A program made the position numbers and the translations under genes. Below, piece after piece: positions 62,397 through 64,000 of a DNA stretch of 64,000 nucleotides. This DNA is from Climacium dendroides (Eukaryota; Streptophyta; Bryopsida; Hypnales; Climaciaceae): contig OX467088.1 in assembly GCA_950106755.1 (NCBI GenBank), forward strand, positions 7,300,001 through 7,364,000. The letters are read 5' to 3'. Below the pieces are notes generated by a model. It saw only the letters and a list, made by a program, of their open reading frames with translations. It was not told the origin of the DNA and did no database searches. The stretch's first letter is position 1. Each line of letters opens with the position of its first letter.

Positions 62397-63173
62397 CCTG
62401 ATTAATTTTGAGGAATTAGGCAGCGTCTTAGGTGTGGAGCATAATATAGGATGCATGTTACCTGCACTGCCGTATGACCTTGTTGCATTTCAGTTCTCTA
62501 TGTTTAACCCCTCCATTCCTTATGTTCATGGACTTCAACTGCATACCTTAAAGAAGCCTTTTTACTACAATGACTATATATCCATGTGAAGATTATGTAA
62601 TAAATGTTTGACTTTGTATGATGTGAGAACGGCAGACACAAGGCTGATCTGATGCTACATTGATATTCTTCATAGAAGCGAGCGTAAGTGTCCCTCCCTA
62701 TCAGCAATAGAAAGCAATAAAATCTTAATTGTGTTCAGGTAGTCAGTGTTGAAACATGACACCGTTAGGAGATGAAAGTCAAGTAGACTATACACTATCA
62801 CCAACAGCAGCTGACTTTCTGTCGCAGCAAGAAAAAATGCCACAGTTGCGGTGACCACAGTCACCCCCGATAATACCTGATGATGAATGATGAGCCGCTG
62901 AGCGTCTCATTGAACTTAGAGCCGTGCTTATTGATCTCCCACAGAGGGACCAAACGTATATATTGCTTCAAGACGATTTGTTACATCGGCACTTCCAATG
63001 CCTGGATCCCAAACTTATACGAGAGATAAACTCCTCCGGATAAATGCATGAACATCGGTGATGCAATTCCACGTTCATATATGTTGAGTACAGAGCGAAC
63101 ATGGACGCATTCCATTGAACGAACGGAGCCCAAAGACGTGAAGTAAAACCCTGGGTCTTAGACTTCTTGGTTG
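62397..63173. other. 3' flank of the HECT pseudogene, no gene seen
   Basis: About 780 bp of mixed composition without a recognisable domain in any frame. It ends at the start of a CACTA terminus. Confidence 0.5.
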
Positions 63174-63269
63174 CACTACTAGAAAATTTAGTTATGCTGT
63201 TGTTTTGGTCGCTCAAACGAAAGTTCTTGACAGTGTCTGTCTGTCTTCATCGTCTCTTAAACTCGTTCA

Positions 63270-63350
63270 TTCAGTTTCTCGCTCGCTCAGTCTTTCGCTC
63301 TCTCGCTCATTCGTTCGCTCGCTCGTTTGTTCGCTCGCTCGTTCGATCTG
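63270..63350. repeat. CGCT/CGTT tetranucleotide-rich array
   Basis: About 80 bp of alternating TCGCTCGCTCG and TTCGTTCGCTC motifs. The overlapping ORF reads as a Ser/Arg/Phe repeat and is not a gene. Confidence 0.85.
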
Positions 63351-63593
63351 ATTACCTGTCGTTCGGTCCAACCGAACAAACAAACGAACCGTGCTGGGAA
63401 CGCACAATCACCACGGGAATGCCAATCCACATTTGCACTACCCAAACGGGCAGCGCAAAAAATTAGGTTACAAGGTGAAGGAATGAAAAATCTCTTCTTT
63501 TAAGACCTTTTTTAACCGACCATATTGTACACTAGGGGGCTTCGGGAACAAGTTTTTCAGAGTAAAGTTTTTCAGGTCCAGACCCACAAAACT

Positions 63594-63647
63594 AGGTATT
63601 TGGACCTAAACCCTTGTGCTGGTACCAAGGATTAGGTCCAAATACCT
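63594..63647. repeat. Short hairpin, 21-22-bp arms
   Basis: AGGTATTTGGACCTAAACCC (left) pairs with a right arm ending GATTAGGTCCAAATACCT; an 11-base loop GTGCTGGTACC separates the arms. One or two mismatches at most. Confidence 0.88.
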
Positions 63648-64000
63648 ACTGTGCAAATAGTATTCCATAGAGCAAATCTCCATGACTAACTGCTAAAGTT
63701 GGTGACCGCGTGACTTAAACCCTGGACCCAAATGCCGAAGCCCAACACCGTTACCGCAAGACCCCAAGACCATGGAGATCGTGACCCTATGACCGCGCGA
63801 TGAGACTCCAAACCCGTGCGATTCAAATTCCTAACTGCGTCGCCGGAGCTTTGCCGAAGCTACCGCGCCCCCAAATTCAATCGTGGTTACAAATTTTGGA
63901 TCAATTTGTACATGAAGATGATCAAAGCCTTCCTCACAACCACAACAATTGGATTAAGTCCAAATTTTTGTGTTTTTGATGGTTTTGGGAAAGAATCTAA

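Larger units (their letters stand above)
63174..64000. mobile_element. Left end of a third CACTA-type element, running out of the window
   Basis: CACTACTAGAAAATTTAG at 63174 has the CACTA end signature and is followed by a (CGCT/CGTT)n array (about 63270-63350) of the sort found under CACTA ends, as well as a perfect-looking hairpin at 63594-63647. No matching TAGTG end was seen before 64000, so both its length and its identity as a whole element are unproven. Confidence 0.5.

Overview
The window looks like nuclear DNA of a land plant. It has spliced genes with canonical GT-AG introns, plant-specific families (a SPA-type photomorphogenesis regulator, a STY/C-group Raf-like kinase, a plastid CPBP protease), CACTA-type transposons, and long very AT-rich repeat tracts between compact, more GC-rich gene islands. 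Gene density is roughly one gene per 10 kb with short introns. This fits a bryophyte or another non-flowering plant better than a seed plant, but the lineage is a guess from general appearance.

Layout. 1-948: 3' end of a short-chain dehydrogenase gene (+). 3977-9325: a complete seven-exon SPA gene (-), kinase-like plus coiled coil plus WD40, with a 138-bp CACTA MITE in one intron. 14900-16805: a complete three-exon STY13-like dual-specificity kinase (-). 18.2-27.1 kb: AT-rich DNA made largely of degenerate dispersed repeats. 27154-28428: an intronless AT-rich ORF for a one-pass membrane protein resembling GLUTAMINE DUMPER but with a long Ser/Thr/Asn-rich tail. 32.2-33.7 kb: a decayed pogo/jerky-type DDE transposase (-). 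37795-39096: an intronless chloroplast-type CPBP (CAAX protease-like) gene (+). 44773-47690: a complete eight-exon HUS1 checkpoint clamp gene (-), facing an inverted, truncated copy of its own last exon and 3' flank at about 43.43-43.71 kb. 48.5-55.9 kb: AT-rich repeats. 55873-57043: a non-autonomous CACTA element carrying a large foldback. 57044-62396: a decayed HECT-domain E3 ligase gene (+) with at least eight exons, five in-frame stops and a second CACTA element (58297-59328) inserted in an exon with a perfect 3-bp target duplication. 63174 onward: the left end of a third CACTA element that leaves the window.

The genes are unrelated housekeeping, signalling and light-response loci, not a cluster. 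SPA would act with COP1 in a CUL4 ubiquitin ligase; HUS1 in the RAD9-RAD1-HUS1 clamp; the kinase and the CPBP protein act elsewhere. No multi-gene system is evident. The most noteworthy items are the HECT pseudogene broken by a CACTA insertion, the inverted HUS1 fragment that could make double-stranded RNA with the HUS1 3' end, the long GDU-like membrane protein, and several uncharacterised dispersed repeat families. All exon structures were worked out by eye from splice signals, phase and remembered family similarity; nothing was searched or computed.
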